A stretch of 64,000 bases of DNA from contig BCKC01000002.1 in NCBI GenBank assembly GCA_001600455.1, forward strand, positions 2,742,171-2,806,170, in the 5' to 3' direction. Made by a program: the position numbers and the translations under genes. Source of the stretch: Endocalyx cinctus (taxonomy: Eukaryota; Ascomycota; Sordariomycetes; Amphisphaeriales; Apiosporaceae). Of this stretch, positions 1-12,578 are shown piece after piece; within the stretch, counting starts at the first letter, position 1, and every line of letters starts with the position of its first letter. Below the pieces are notes generated by a model, which ran no database searches, was not told the origin of the DNA, and saw only the letters and a list, made by a program, of their open reading frames with translations.

Positions 1-1
1 G

Positions 2-1189
2 CCTGCTCCCGCCAAAAGGAAACCAATGTTTGGCGGGGATGACGACTCAGACGAAGATACGAAGCCGCCTTTGAGAAAAAACGGTCCTCCGCAAGCGACT
101 GCCATCTCCGAACTTGACGACGATGACTTTACCACAAAGATAGAAATCAAACCAAAAACCCAAAAGAAACCCACGTTGAAAAATGGACCGCCCCAGAAAC
201 CGCCGACGAGCAAATCCACAAAATCGCAACAGATATCCATGTACGGGGACATGTCGAGCGCCCTGGAGGCGCGCAAGAACCGGGAAGCCGCCGAGGAGCT
301 GGACCCGTCCATATACGACTACGACGCCGTGTACGACTCGCTGAAGCCGGAGAAGAAGAAGCTGACGGCGGAGGAAGAGGAGGCCGAGCGCCGGCCGAAG
401 TACATGAAAAACCTGGTGGCGTCGGCGGCGGTGCGCAGGCGCGACGCGCTGATCGCCGAGGAGAAGAAGATCGCGCGCGACCGCGAGGCCGAGGGCGACG
501 AGTACGCCGACAAGGAGAAGTTCGTGACCGAGGCGTACAAGAAGCAGCAGGAGGAAAACCGGCGCATCGCCGAGGAGGAGCGCCGCAGGGAGGAGGAAGA
601 GGCCGCTAAGAATAAGACCGGCGGCATGACGGCGTTCTATAAAGACATGCTCGAGAGCAACGATCGGAGACACGCCGAGGTCGTCAAGGCGGCCGAAGAA
701 AGGGCGAAGGCGGGTCCGAGAAAAGAGGATGAAGCGGCGGATGATGATGATGAGAAAACGAAGACGAAGACGGAGGCCGACAGAGCCAGGGAAATTAACG
801 CAAAAGGAGGCTCCATCGCTATCAATGAAGATGGTCAGGTTGTGGATAAGCGAGAGTTACTCAAGGGGGGACTTAATCTAGGCGCCAGAAAGAAACCGGA
901 GCCCCGGAAGGAAACTTCCAGAGGGCCGGATCAGCGCGACGACAGAGGTCAGTCGCGCGGGTTCATCGGCGTCGGTGGCAAGCAGGGTATGCGCGAGAGA
1001 CAAACCCGGATGCTAGAGGCACAATTGGAGCAGTCTCTAAAGAGGTCGCTAGAAGACGAGGAAGAAGAGAGACAGAAGGTCGAAAGGGCTTCGAAAAGCC
1101 GGAAGACGGAGAAAGACATATCCAGCGCGAAAGAACGATACTTGGCGCGTAAACGGGAAGCGGAAGAGGCTAAGAAGAAGGCTTCGTAG
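2..1189 (+). CDS. NSRP1-like nuclear speckle splicing regulator (DUF2040), 5' end cut by window edge
   Basis: The protein resembles nuclear speckle splicing regulatory protein 1 (CCDC55 family), a nuclear coiled-coil protein linked to alternative pre-mRNA splicing. The conserved N-terminal block starts at MYGDMSSALEARKN (about residue 72 counted from the ATG at 26), runs through ELDPSIYDYDAVYDSL and continues into a long Glu/Arg/Lys coiled coil to about residue 230. The C-terminal part is charged and disordered, ending in Lys/Glu-rich sequence. The frame is already open at base 2 (P-A-P-A-K-R-K-P before the Met at 26). Family members usually carry a basic segment before the acidic GGDDDSDED patch, so the true start is probably upstream and the CDS is partial. 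No intron is visible. The gene is tail-to-tail with Tim13. Family assignment is from recognised sequence pattern; the splicing role is inferred from the family. Confidence 0.82.
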   Translation, partial: PAPAKRKPMFGGDDDSDEDTKPPLRKNGPPQATAISELDDDDFTTKIEIKPKTQKKPTLKNGPPQKPPTSKSTKSQQISMYGDMSSALEARKNREAAEELDPSIYDYDAVYDSLKPEKKKLTAEEEEAERRPKYMKNLVASAAVRRRDALIAEEKKIARDREAEGDEYADKEKFVTEAYKKQQEENRRIAEEERRREEEEAAKNKTGGMTAFYKDMLESNDRRHAEVVKAAEERAKAGPRKEDEAADDDDEKTKTKTEADRAREINAKGGSIAINEDGQVVDKRELLKGGLNLGARKKPEPRKETSRGPDQRDDRGQSRGFIGVGGKQGMRERQTRMLEAQLEQSLKRSLEDEEEERQKVERASKSRKTEKDISSAKERYLARKREAEEAKKKAS

Positions 1190-1486
1190 AACCTATGTAA
1201 TACCACATGTACGTTAACGAGAGGGGAATGTAATAAGCCGAATAGATATCCCATGCTCTATACCCTCACATTTGTTTGGAACTTTAGTGATCCTAGAAAT
1301 ATTATACATTCGATTCTACCATCCTATTTATACTATGTCGGATTCAAGTAAAACCTCTTGAGAATAGTTCTCTCTCTATATATACGTAAACCGTTTTAAT
1401 TATGGGTATAACGGTTACCGTGCCCTCCAAAAGCGCTGTTTTGCGTATAACTACTTCTTTTGTCCGAATTTCATCTCGGTATAATC

Positions 1487-1840
1487 TTAGTGCTTCGCCT
1501 GCTCCTGAGTTATCCGGTTGATATAGCTGCTATTGACCTCGTTCCACGCCGACATATATTTCTCCATGCACTTAGTGAAGCAGGTCTGTTCGCCGCTCGA
1601 GAGAGAAGAGCTGGGATTGGTCACACATCGTCCGAAGCAGTGCTTGTTAATTTTCTGTTTTGTTTTCGCGGTTAACGACCTGGATTGACCCGAGAGAGAG
1701 AGGAATAGCAGGTAATTTTGAATATATATATATATATAAAACAAACGTACTTCTATGAGCTCTAACGCATTCGCCCTAGCATATTGCGTCCTAACCTCCC
1801 GGATGACCTCGGCCTTTATCATTGTTGAATCGGCATCCAT
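1487..1840 (-). CDS. TIM13: Mitochondrial intermembrane-space chaperone Tim13 (2 exons)
   Basis: This is a small Tim of the Tim8-Tim13 complex, which escorts hydrophobic inner-membrane precursors (such as Tim23) across the intermembrane space. Two exons, 1840-1751 and 1654-1487, join in phase 0 to give 85 residues. The intron (1655-1750, 96 bp) starts GTACGT, ends ACAG and contains a (TA)n run. The joined protein has the twin CX3C motif: C36-FGR-C40 and C55-FTK-C59, separated by 14 residues. The segment SSLSSGEQTC is typical of Tim13. Length matches the family (about 85-95 residues). Read without splicing, the frame would place about 30 non-homologous residues between the helix-forming N-terminus and the first Cys pair. 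Placement of the start at 1840 is supported by length; no alternative upstream Met was needed. Confidence 0.93.
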   Translation of the reverse strand: MDADSTMIKAEVIREVRTQYARANALELIEVRLFYIYIYIQNYLLFLSLSGQSRSLTAKTKQKINKHCFGRCVTNPSSSLSSGEQTCFTKCMEKYMSAWNEVNSSYINRITQEQAKH

Positions 1841-2618
1841 AGTGGAAAGATGTTGGGTTAGACTTTCTCTGAGGTTTTCTGTCTTCTCTGGTTTCTTTTA
1901 TAGTATTGGTTTTACAGACTCAAGACAACCGTTGTCAGTGAAGAGATTTGTTGGTATATGATGCTTTACGATTATATTACTTCGATAAAGTATTGATCGC
2001 AATTGCTGATGAATAGCATACACTGACTGACTACTTGAAATTTAGAGCTTTTATCGATAACCCTTTAATCTATTAAACATGTTTTAATAAATATCAAGTT
2101 CCTTAATTCTTTTGCCGATCAAACCTTCTGGCTCTCTCCCTCTCTACCTTTCCTCATCTTTTCGTAATTCATCACTTTTAAGGTATAAATTGTAGTGAAT
2201 TATCCTATGGCCTAGTCGTACGCGATGATTCTGGTGTGACTGGATACACCCAAATATCAGCGGAAGTTCCGGTGGAAGCGGACATGGAGTCTAATCTAGC
2301 GCAGCACAATGTCGGGATTACCAGCAGCGGAATTTTCTTTCACTGCAAGAAGCGCAGTAAGTATCAGCTTGTCAATACAAATAAAATTGGTTGATATTAA
2401 GGTGATCAAACTTGCTTGCATGTTGCAGTCGGTCACTATCCTCTCATACATGGTCATGTGCACTTCACAGAATCGTAAAACCTTAGTTATGCATTCCATT
2501 TTAGTCTGTTCTACAAAAAAGCCGACTTCAAAATACCGTTTCGAGATGTACGTTGAGATTGATTTTATGAGATAGCTGTGATCTTCACATGTGAGAGCCA
2601 GCCTGAAAATACACTCAT
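1841..2618. other. Intergenic: Tim13 promoter side and aldehyde dehydrogenase 3' side
   Basis: AT-rich DNA between the Tim13 start and the aldehyde dehydrogenase stop, both on the minus strand. The open frames here are short, lack homology that I recognise, and overlap one another on opposite strands. I see no RNA gene. Confidence 0.6.
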
Positions 2619-4304
2619 TCACTGAACATCGCTCCCACTATCTCCAAAGATGTCAACTACCGTACGCCAAGGTCTCGGTTCACCTCTTCCCGATAGGGTG
2701 TGTACGGCTTTCGGTTGCATCCAGTCGTACAGAGTCTCTATCGTGTGCTCTCTACCGTAGCCCGACGCCTTGACGCCACCGAACGGCGTACCGAGGACGT
2801 TGCGATCATAGTTGTTTACCCAGACCTGCAAACATTCAGTCATATTTAGTTGTGCTCGAAATGATTCCGCGGGCGAGTTATGTAAATCAAAGTTTGGGCA
2901 AATGACTTACCATTCCAACTTCTACGTCGCGAACGAACCGGTTAGCCTTGTTCTGATCTTGAGTGAGGACTATAGCCGTAAGGCCGTACTCGACAGAGTT
3001 CGTAATACGGACGGCGTCTTCATATGTATCGAATGGGGTGACCGTCACTGGAAGAAAATGGTTAGTTAAGACAAGAGCTAAATACGCATACCGTTTTCGA
3101 GTTGCCCTAAAGGGGTAAAACAAGCCTTACCAATGGCACCGAACATCTCCTCGCTCGCAATTCTCATCTTGTCGGTCACGTCCGCGAAGAGGGTTGCGGG
3201 TATGAAAAAGCCGTCTTTGCACTCCGGATCGGCAGGCAGCGGGGATTGCGCGACCAAGCGCGCCCCTTCCCCCTTCCCGATCTCGATATACTCGAGCAGC
3301 CTCTTCTGCTGAGCCCTCGACACCTGAGGGCCCACGTGGGTTCTCGGGTCGAGGCCGTTCCCGACCCTGATCTTCCCGACGCCGGCGGCCAGCTTCCGGA
3401 CGAACTCGGCGTAGACGCCGCGCTGGACGAGGATCCGGGACGCCGCCGTGCAGGCTTCCCCTTTGTTGAAAAAGGCGCCCTCGAGCGCGGTCCGGACCGC
3501 GAGGTCGAAGTCGGCGTCGTCGAACACCGTCAGCGCGTTCTTCCCGCCCAGCTCCAGGACCGTCGGCGTGACCGTCGCGGCTGCGGCGGCCGCCACCGCC
3601 GCCCCGACCGCCGTCGACCCCGTGAAGGACACTTTCTTTACGAGCGGGTGCGTCACGAGAGCCTCGGGTACTTCCGGCCCTAAGCCCGGGACCGCCTGGA
3701 CCACGCCTTTCGGCAGGACGCTCTGCAGGATCTCGCAGATGCGCATCACCGTCAGGGGCGCCTGCTCCCCGGGCTTGACGACGAAAGTGTTACCGGCGGC
3801 GAGCGCCGGCGCGATCTTCCCGCCCGTGTGGATGGGCGGCCAGTTGAACGGCAGGATGCCCGCGCAGACGCCCCAGGGCTCGTGCATGACCGTGCAGTAC
3901 GTGTGGCCGCGGTCGTAGAAGGGCGAGGGAAGCTTGCCGACGAGCCCGCCGAAGTACCTGAACACGCCGGAGAGGAAGCCGCAGTCGAACATGTGCCCGT
4001 CCCGGAACGGTTTCCCATTCTCCATGCACAGGATCGTCGCGAGCTCGTCTCGGTGCTTGTCGAGCGCGTCCGCGCATCGGAAAAGGTACCCGGCGCGCTC
4101 GAGCGGGGCCAGGGGTCGCCATCGCTGCTCGAAGGCTTCTTGGGCCGCCTGGATCGCCGCGTTCACCGTTTGGGCGTCCCCCGACTGCACCGTCGTGATC
4201 GTCTTCCCCGTCGCCGGGTTCTCGACCGGCCAACGCTTGCTCTCGTCTGAGCAGGAATATTGGTACGTCGAAAGCTCCGGGAAATTGATCGGGATCGTTG
4301 CCAT
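2619..4304 (-). CDS. NAD(P)-dependent aldehyde dehydrogenase (3 exons)
   Basis: A soluble aldehyde dehydrogenase of the ALDH superfamily, oxidising an aldehyde to the acid. Exons are 4304-3131, 3047-2911 and 2825-2619, giving 505 residues. Introns are 3048-3130 (GTAAGG...CCAG, branch ACTAAC) and 2826-2910 (GTAAGT...GCAG). Splicing restores the conserved run EEMFGAIVTVTPFDTYEDAV and then VGMVWVNNYDRNVLGTPFGG. Visible family features are the Asn-containing LPFNWPPIHTGGK segment, the cofactor-fold motif SFTGST, the general-base Glu in TVLELGGKN and the catalytic Cys in GEACTAASR. Exon 1 is strongly GC-rich. The physiological substrate cannot be told from sequence. No targeting signal is evident, so the enzyme is probably cytosolic. 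It lies upstream of and codirectional with Tim13, 778 bp away. Confidence 0.93.
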
Positions 4305-5267
4305 TTTGAAAATGAAGATGAAGACCGTTCGATACGATAGAGAAAATGGGCTTGGGGATAAGATTACTTGAAACGTGGAATCACTTCAAATAAGATTTAT
4401 CTCGGCTTTTGTTTTCACTCGCCTGTTTTTTTCTACTTAAAGAAGCTTATTGGAGAATATTTATAGTAAGTTGTCAATTGAATCAGCAAAGTCGTAGCAG
4501 AGAGGTGAGCCTAAATATTTTGATAATCTATTCCTTTCTACCTAGTTCAACGCGCGATTGGTTCTGTCATTTATGAGCTCGTGCTCGTTGTAAGTCTACG
4601 GAGTTACCGGCCGTCGCTCATTTGGCGTCGCGACATAAACAACTCTCCACGACTGGTTGAGTATCATATGCATAATATGACATCAAGGGCTTGCGCGTTA
4701 ATTCCGGTTTCTTGTCGCAATGGCTATTCCTCAAAGCTCCTTAACTCCATTGCTTTTCGGTGATTGTATAGTTTATTTATTTCGATGAACATGTTGAGAA
4801 TAGGAGGCTTGCTTCGGCATCCGAGAAGATCTCTACTCATTTTAGTATTAGGTGGGGATAGGATGTGAGCTGTACCAGACAGACCAGATCGTTATCTATT
4901 TTGAGGCAAAAATGTAATTTCCCCTACTATCTGGAGTTTAGATATACCGAAGCCGTTTAACTTGCCAAGCACTCACCAAGTTTAAATCGCTACTCCGGTG
5001 AAAGCAACAAGTCTTAAAAAAAATGTGATCGTAACCTTATCATTTCCTATAGAAAAGTATCTCGACACTATCTCTCTCTTTCTCTCGCTCTTTTAATGGC
5101 TCTAATCATGTTAAATCATCATGATTTTAAAACGCATATATACAAACATGTCCTTCCCTGAAAACGCCAAGTTTATTTCGTGAAGGTTATAGTCGTATCA
5201 ATAATTGTGACAAAAATGTAATTAAAAGGAAGGGGAAAAGCGGAGGGGGAATTCTGCTTGTCCCTCT
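4305..5267. other. Intergenic: aldehyde dehydrogenase promoter and Doa10 3' side
   Basis: AT-rich spacer with a CT-rich stretch near 5068-5095. No coding pattern or RNA gene is seen. It should contain the promoter of the aldehyde dehydrogenase and the 3' UTR of the E3 ligase, both on the minus strand. Confidence 0.6.
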
Positions 5268-8200
5268 TTACTGCTGCTCGAGCCTCGTAGTCCGCCGCCA
5301 CGTCGAGTGTTTTGAAGCAGCTGTTCCACCAAAGTTATGGAGGCGCTCCCCCATAAGATACGCCTCGTCCCTTATACGAACCTGCCATCTCTCGAAGACG
5401 CGAACCATACGCTGCGTGAACACGAGTCCTGTCCAGAACAGCGCTGTTAGCGGGTATGCTAGCCGGAATATTAGGACCTGCGTCCCATGCGCGACAACTT
5501 CCTGGCCCTTAAAATTATGTTTGATGACAGCCCAAGCCATCAATGGCGGCATAAAAATCATAATAAGCGAGACGATGACACCAGGTATGACGAAAGCTCG
5601 TGTGAGAACACCAATATCAGGCTCCAACCATCCGCGGCGTAAAACCGCCCTTACCGCCTGAGCTGGACGGCCCCCGTACAATGTGAGGGCCCGAGAACCT
5701 AGCTTGAGATACAAAATCCCCAGAGTCCATGCCTGTATGACTCGAATATTGTGACCGTCGTGCACACCTTCCGCCCTATTCCCCATGATCGTTCCAGAAG
5801 GATACATGTAAGTGTGTAGGGGCATAAGAAGATAAAGCTCGACGAGTAATGTGATGAGGAGGGGGAAAACGACAAGGAGAATGGTGTATGCATAAATTAG
5901 ACGAATTCCATGCATCCCAACGCTATATACTCGCTGGATTGCATTTCGGTCTACTACGGACGCAGTTGTCGAAGACACCCAATCTTTGAGCTTCAGGACA
6001 ATTGGACCCAAGTGCACCAAGAAGTAGCCGGTTGCACCGAGAATATATATACCAATACTGAATGCATAAATGTCATTCGTGCGAATATAAGTTGGGATCA
6101 GCGCTTTGAATATACGCCGACCGAAGACGAGGGGTACGATGGTAATGCCAACACCAGTAACAGCCGCAAAAACCCATATGAATAGGATGAAGAGGAGTAC
6201 CCTAGCTCGAAACCAAGGAGGAAGGTAGACGAATTGGTAGTTGTTGCTTCCATACTGATCTGCATCTAGGAGACTTCGCCTACTAGCCTGCATGTCATTC
6301 TCCGAGACATCTTGGAATACTGGCTGTCCCTTAGGAATCTTTACCTGATCCGAGGCTGGCGAACGCACAAAGCGGCCGTCTGTGAGTAGTTGTTTAGACT
6401 GCACAAGCTGCATCTTTTGTTCACTATGACTCCTCATTTGTTCCCAGGATATTTCAGAGGCTGGCTTCGCTTTGCCTCCTTCGAAAATGTCATGCCAAGT
6501 CTTTAGTACGACTTGGTTATCGTCGTTGACTTCGAGAAAGGCTCTACGCCACCAGGGTAATTTACGGACTGGGGAATCTTCGGCAAGAGTCAAAATTCCT
6601 TCCTCGTCAATGCGTCGCTCCCCAAACAGAAACCAGGTCAGTCGCAGAACCCTCGCGCATTTCCTGAACCACCACGTATACATGGCATGTAAACCATCGC
6701 TAGGTTTAAAGAACCTTACGGCGAGTGGCATCAGGAAATTGTAGAAAAGGAGATCGATGGGGAATTCCAAAACAGGTTCATTGGAGGAATAGTGGATGGG
6801 TAATACGTTGGGCAGAGACAGAGATAGGCCCCAAACGACGCCGCCCAAGCAGACGACGACAAGGGCGCCGTATACGAATGCGGAGAATAAAATTTTGCGT
6901 AGCTGAGTTGTAACATTGCGCTCGAGAACGTCACGGACAGGGTGGAATTCCGGGTCATCAGGGTCACGAATGAAATCTGTAAAACGCGTTTCGTCAGTGA
7001 TGGGTATTAGAATCAATGCAATATAGGTGCTTACATAATACACCTTTCCGCATGATCTTTCGGCACATGGAGACGAATAAGGCGAAGTGGAACATGTAGC
7101 CTGTACCGACAAACCAGTGCACGAACATTGAAGTGAGCGGATAGTTGTAGGTGAATAACAGACGGGACCGGATGCTAGTGTTCTCAAATAGTGGTAACAA
7201 GGCAAAATCTAGCAACAAACCACAATAGAGAGGAAATATCAGCATTTCAATGCTGATTATCAGGATCACCTTCATTACGCCACTAGCTTGATTCAGTCCA
7301 TCAATGATAGAGGCTTCCCACTCCTGAGCAGCCTGGCCTGTGGATAATGGTGTTCCTCTCCCGAGATAAAGTCCTCCCAGAACACTAAAGGTGATGTATC
7401 CCAAAACAATCGCCCACATTCTGTCACCTGTATCCCAATAAGCGAGCATCGGACTGACCACGGATGTCGTTTCCGGGAGACTATACGTAATCTTCCATGA
7501 CCCTGGTTGAGTGATGAGGCTAGGGACCGATTTCACGAGACCAATCACGGCAGCTCCGAGTGCCGAAACAATATTTTGAACGGTGATCCACTTAGACGTG
7601 TAATCTCCGTTAAATATGTCAGCCACTGCCTGGATAATCGTGGAGGCGCCATACTGGATGTGACATTTCACGAAAACGAGAGCTTCGTGACTGATGGCGG
7701 AAAAATTACGCATCTCGCTAGCCGATATGAGGGAAATCTCGGACATGAAACTAGCTGCGAGACGATCATAGGCAGTGCCGGCAACTTTCATAGCGTCCGT
7801 TCTAAGCGTATGCAAGCTTTCTTTTCCGTGATCCACCCTCAACAAGATCCTTGATATCTCGATAATGTTGAAAATGAACGTGCAAGCATAGCCCGCTGCC
7901 AGGGCTACAACGTCCTGCAAAAACTTAGAAAAGCTGAAAACCATTCGAATAATTCTTGTCGGATTCGCAATCACCCATACGGATATTCGTCCAACATTGT
8001 ATGGAATAAAAACTCCCAGGAAAATAGAGATTGATACCAAAAAAGCGCAGAAGACGGCATTCTGAAAGAGTCCAGCTACCGGCCCTCGCATTCCGATTAG
8101 CTCCATAATCCCCTCGAAATCCTCGGCTTCGTCGATAGCCTCAGGGTCAAGACCTGCAGCAACGGCGGCTTCCACCACTTCCAGGTCCGGGGCCATTTCG

Positions 8201-10692
8201 ATCCGATCATCAATATTTTCCTCCTCCTCGTCATCTTCTTCGAGAAAGTGGGGGTTCTGATTGTCACCGAAGATATCAACGGCGTCTCTCGCGTCTAATT
8301 CCACCCCTTGACCAACTTCTACATCGCCCCACATGAAGTCAGCCACCCGACCAACAATACCAGTTGGTTGTGCGGCGCCGGCAACAGCTGGTTCGATGTG
8401 CTGGTCTTGACCCATCGTTTCTCGTAAATTTTCGACGTGTTCGACTGTTGCGAGATCTCTATCGTCATCTATCCGGCGATCATTCACAGGACCAGAGTCG
8501 GCGAGGATCTCGTTTTCTTCATGCCTCAGCACTGCTTGCTCCGAGGTAAAATCGATGCTGGGGTTTGAAGAGTCGGCCCCGGGTGGTGCAGGGATAGCGG
8601 TTTCAGCTACGGTGCTCAGGGCCGCTGGGGGGGAAGGTAACCATTCATTTGCCGGGCTACGTTCTGAGTCGCTGGCAGCATCAGGTAACTCGTTGGCATG
8701 AACCCCTTGGTTGGACGGTATGTCAGAAAATGACCAGCTATTGTTAGCCAGAGGATTAATGCTACCATGCAACTGCGGGCCGTCAGAAATGCTTCGGGGC
8801 CTCGAAAACGACGAGGAGGGTCCTGAAACGCCGTCTCCATAACTTAGGCCATCGCGCCGTGTGGGGACTGCTGTGGCGCTTTCACGAACTGGCTCATCCG
8901 AAACCTCTATCTTGGCTTTGCCCTTGCCCTTGCCACGTGTTTCGGAATTATTATCGGTCATATCGTCAGTATCAGTCCAAGTCCAGCTAGAACTGTCGCT
9001 ATCACTACCAAGAGCGTGCGATGAGAACCTTGCTTCGGAAGGCTGATGACGCCTGACGCTACCAGTCCTAAGAGATTGATCATCTGTCGACGTATGATGG
9101 CCGCCAGTAGAAGAGATGGATTTTCCGGTGGACGCAATGCTGTGAGTAACGTCAACCCAATAGCGCAAGCGGTCTTCGAGCCCTTGCTCATGAATAATTT
9201 CAAGTATCCTTTCATGATCACCACCAGCTTCTCTATAGATGCGTAAATACTCTTGCACCGTGCTCTGTGGCCTAGCCTCGCTCCCGCTGCCTACATCAAC
9301 CACGGGTGGATAGTTATCGTTAGGAGCGCCTAAAGATTGCGCCCAGAAGTCTGTATTCCTTGCTCGAAAAGGCTCAATGTCTTCCGGGCCGTCATGCATG
9401 TGTCCTACGGAATCGAGGCGTCGCGGCAATTGCCGTCGATGATAACCGGTCCCCGGTCCTGGACGTAGGTCTCGTAAATTGGTATCTTGATTGCGCTCTG
9501 CTAGATTATTATCTTCCCGATCTTGGAGACCGTCGTTAGGGACATCAGAGCCATACTCGGCGTCGACAGAATCATCATCCAGAATAATCCCTGGGGCGGG
9601 ATCGCGTGGAGCGAGGTTAATATGATCCTGAGCTGCAGCCGGGGGTTGTGCCTCATTCTCTGCAGCGGCAAACGCAGCCCGCATATTGATCTCCGGTTGT
9701 TGCTGAACGACGTAATCTCGCACAAGGATTATGAGAATAAAACATACGATGACGAGAAGAGTGATAACTTGGCCTTCAAGCACAGCAATGATGGTCCGGT
9801 TGACTGTTGGGGATCGGGTAAAGTTCTTAAGGAGTGATATCTCGCTTAGTAGGGAGGGGTGCGGGTTAGTAGCAGGAGGCGCAGAGCTGCTGTCATGATA
9901 CGTAAGATTAATGTCGACATGGCTGGTGTTCTGGGATACGCCAAAGATCATGTTCATGAAGAGGGGGACGGTTTTATGACTACTAGGAGGCTTTGAGACC
10001 GCCTTTAGAAGTTTTGATAGTGATATCTGGTTTATGACACCCCCTAAAGAGGCATCGGTGGTTGTCTCTGCTAAGAGAGGCGTCGAAGGACAAGTCGTAG
10101 TCCCCGTAAAGGCGAAGGCGACGCCATCGCCACTTTGCACAGCACTTGAATTGAGAAAGCCGAAGCCTTGAGTGTTTGGGCCAAACCCCTCGTCGCTGAT
10201 CCAGAACAAAAAGTACCAGACCGAACGCATGAGATACGGCAGCCAGCCAAGCCAGACGCTGGCAACCAAGGCCGCCCTGAGCCAAACCAGAACGTTGCGC
10301 AGCATATATTTAGCCATGTGGCTGGCAAAGACGTGATATGGCAACCTTTTTGGCATCTCGGGATCGTATAATTTTGTAAATCGGAACGGTGTTTTACACA
10401 GCTCGCAGTGTTTCTTCTGCGAATGCGACAGCCACTCCATTAGGCAGTCTTGGTGAACATATTTGATGCTGCCGCTACATTTACACGGGTAAAACAGCGG
10501 CTCGTCAGAAGTGGCTTCACCTCTACATATCCGACAGGTGTCGGGATCGAGGGAGGAAGAGACATTGTTTCCGGAGGATGTCGTGTTGCCGAAAGTCGAG
10601 GATTTATCGACTCGCATAACCGGGGGCGGCGAGGTCGGCATGGTATTGGGAAGACCGGAGAAATCGTCAGGTAGGTTTCCAACCTCCATCAT
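5268..10692 (-). CDS. DOA10: Doa10/Ssm4-type (MARCH6/TEB4) ER membrane RING-CH ubiquitin ligase (2 exons)
   Basis: A multi-spanning E3 ubiquitin ligase of the ER and inner nuclear membrane, acting in ER-associated degradation of proteins with cytosolic or membrane degrons (in yeast with Ubc6 and Ubc7/Cue1). Two exons, 10692-7035 and 6976-5268, encode about 1788 residues. The 58-bp intron (6977-7034, GTAAGC...ACAG) joins RKIMRKGVL to YFIRDPDDPEF. The N-terminal RING-CH zinc finger shows C53-x2-C56, C70-x-C72, H80-x2-C83 and C96-x2-C99. Many hydrophobic helices follow. A long acidic and Ser-rich disordered region lies roughly at residues 370-850, including an EEDDEEEEN run. The C-terminus keeps the conserved Doa10 C-terminal element (IRDEAYLMGERLHNFG), with its Asn. 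A double Met opens the frame; the first is taken as the start. Length matches fungal orthologues. Confidence 0.95.
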
Positions 10693-12043
10693 GAATGATG
10701 AAGGTGTCGATCAGTGGCTAGTATAGTTCGGGGGTGAGTCGGATATGCCCAAAGGGCTATGATGAATTCGTCGAGATCATGAGAAGACGAAGTCCGAGAG
10801 AACGCGTGGTGGAAAAGACGTTGCTTTATCAGTGCACTTCAAGGAAGATGGATGGGTGAAACAGATCAGTAAACAGAAAGAATGGAGGGGTGTGCGGATA
10901 ACCGAAGTTTCGAGTAGGTACTAAAAGGGGTGTTAATGATGAATTACTTAATAAATGGACAAGGTATGAAAAGATTCTTTTGTTTGCAGTAGTGGGATGT
11001 CGTACGTACAGAGGAATGTAGAATAAAGATGAGATGGAAGCCTAATAACGAAGCTTTTGAGACTCTCAGACTCTGTTTCTCTAGGTTTTACGGCGTAGGC
11101 GAATTAATAAGGTTCACTTCTAGTGCAGTGCAGTACAGTACAGTACATACGTGACAGGCAGACAGGGTAGGGGCCTTGCCAGAAAAGGCCTTGCCAGAAC
11201 CGGTTCAGGTGGGTATTTGATAGCGTGAATATACGAGAGTCAACCGTTTCTTGTTAGATTTGTTTTAGTCCTAACAATAGCTTTTCTTATTTCGTATACA
11301 ATAACCTGATACTCTCTGACAGAATATATCTAAAATAGCGAGTGTATGGAAACCAAAGGCATATTAATATCGATAGGTTATCATTCCGTGAACTGTATAA
11401 TACTGGAGATTGGCCGTTCATTACCTAGTAGAAATTACAGCGCTTATTTCCCCTAAACTTACCCCACGGCATTCACTTCGGCCATTGTTAGTGCGGAGAT
11501 CATAGATCAACCCGTCATTTCTGTTATGCTTTGCGTGCTCAATGATAAGCTAGGATATATATTTACGCACCTTCAAGTTAGTATGTATATAATTAAAATT
11601 TACATATGTACGCTGACTTTACATATATTTCTTGACGAATCGGTAGTAGCGCTGTTGCTGCTTTTAGGGCTCAGCTAGGCTCAGTCTACATATACATATA
11701 CAGTAATATCAGCCAAGCCCTCCTAGCACTTACAAGTATAATTATGTGATGTAGATTTATGAGTAAGTTGTGCGAAGAAATTGAATTTAAGAGAACAAAA
11801 GAGGAGAGAGAGAGAATGTATGAGGTCAAACATTATACTTTGAAAGTCTGACAGTAGTCCTTAGTTAAGTGCCTAGTACGGAGTAGTTAGGGAGTAGTAA
11901 TTTTTTGGGAACTTGTTGTAAATTTGACAGCCCTGTGACTGAGGTTTACATATGTCCGTATTTATATATTTCAATGATATCATTGATCCATCAAAGGGTG
12001 ATTCCATGCCTCTTGTGATATTGCTATGTCAAAAGCATACTGT

Positions 12044-12235
12044 TCACCTATTAACTCCGGCTTGGAGATTGATAAGGCGATGATCCCGCTGACTCTCCCC
12101 GAACCCTTCGCCGAGACCGTAGGGAATGGAATTGCCGAGAAGCGTCATTTGGGAGAGATGGGGGAAATAGTGGGTGCAACCATACAGAAGGCGTAGAGCT
12201 TCCTCCAGCCTATGGTCAACGATGCCATACTTCAA
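12044..12235 (-). pseudogene. Possible coding remnant, unidentified
   Basis: A 63-codon ATG-started frame, MKYGIVDHRLEEALRLLYG onward, whose third positions are GC-rich (CTC, GGC, CCC, TTC), as in the real genes of this window and unlike the surrounding DNA. I recognise no family. It lies on the same strand as the broken frame at 12579-12975 and could be part of the same decayed gene. A chance frame remains quite possible. Confidence 0.2.
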
Positions 12236-12578
12236 CTAGGCATCTCCAGACACTTACAAGCTCCTCCTTCACGAGAAAGGTTTTTTTTTTTTTTTTTGAA
12301 GACATATAAAGATTCCGAAAAACATCCCGACATGATCGGAAACACTAATCATTTCCCCCCCGTCAAAGCATGAGGGTGGTGACGGTCGCCTATCGCATAG
12401 TAACAGGAGTCATACCTTTACTACTGCCCCCTCGTCGTCTTTTGATCTTACCGCTTTAGCTAGTTCTCCGACGTAACACACGAGACCAAGGAAGTCACAC
12501 CTAGATATCGCTTAATCTTCCTGTACAGCTTATCACGTACAACATATCTTCCATCTCGCCGGCATTGCATAATTTACA

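Noticed and set aside
47..1254. Long minus-strand ORFs opposite the NSRP1-like gene
   Set aside because: They are low-complexity mirror frames of the Glu/Lys-rich coiled coil and have no family signature.
3246..4371. Plus-strand ORFs of 140-156 codons opposite the aldehyde dehydrogenase
   Set aside because: These are shadow frames of a GC-rich exon. The minus strand carries the full catalytic motif set.
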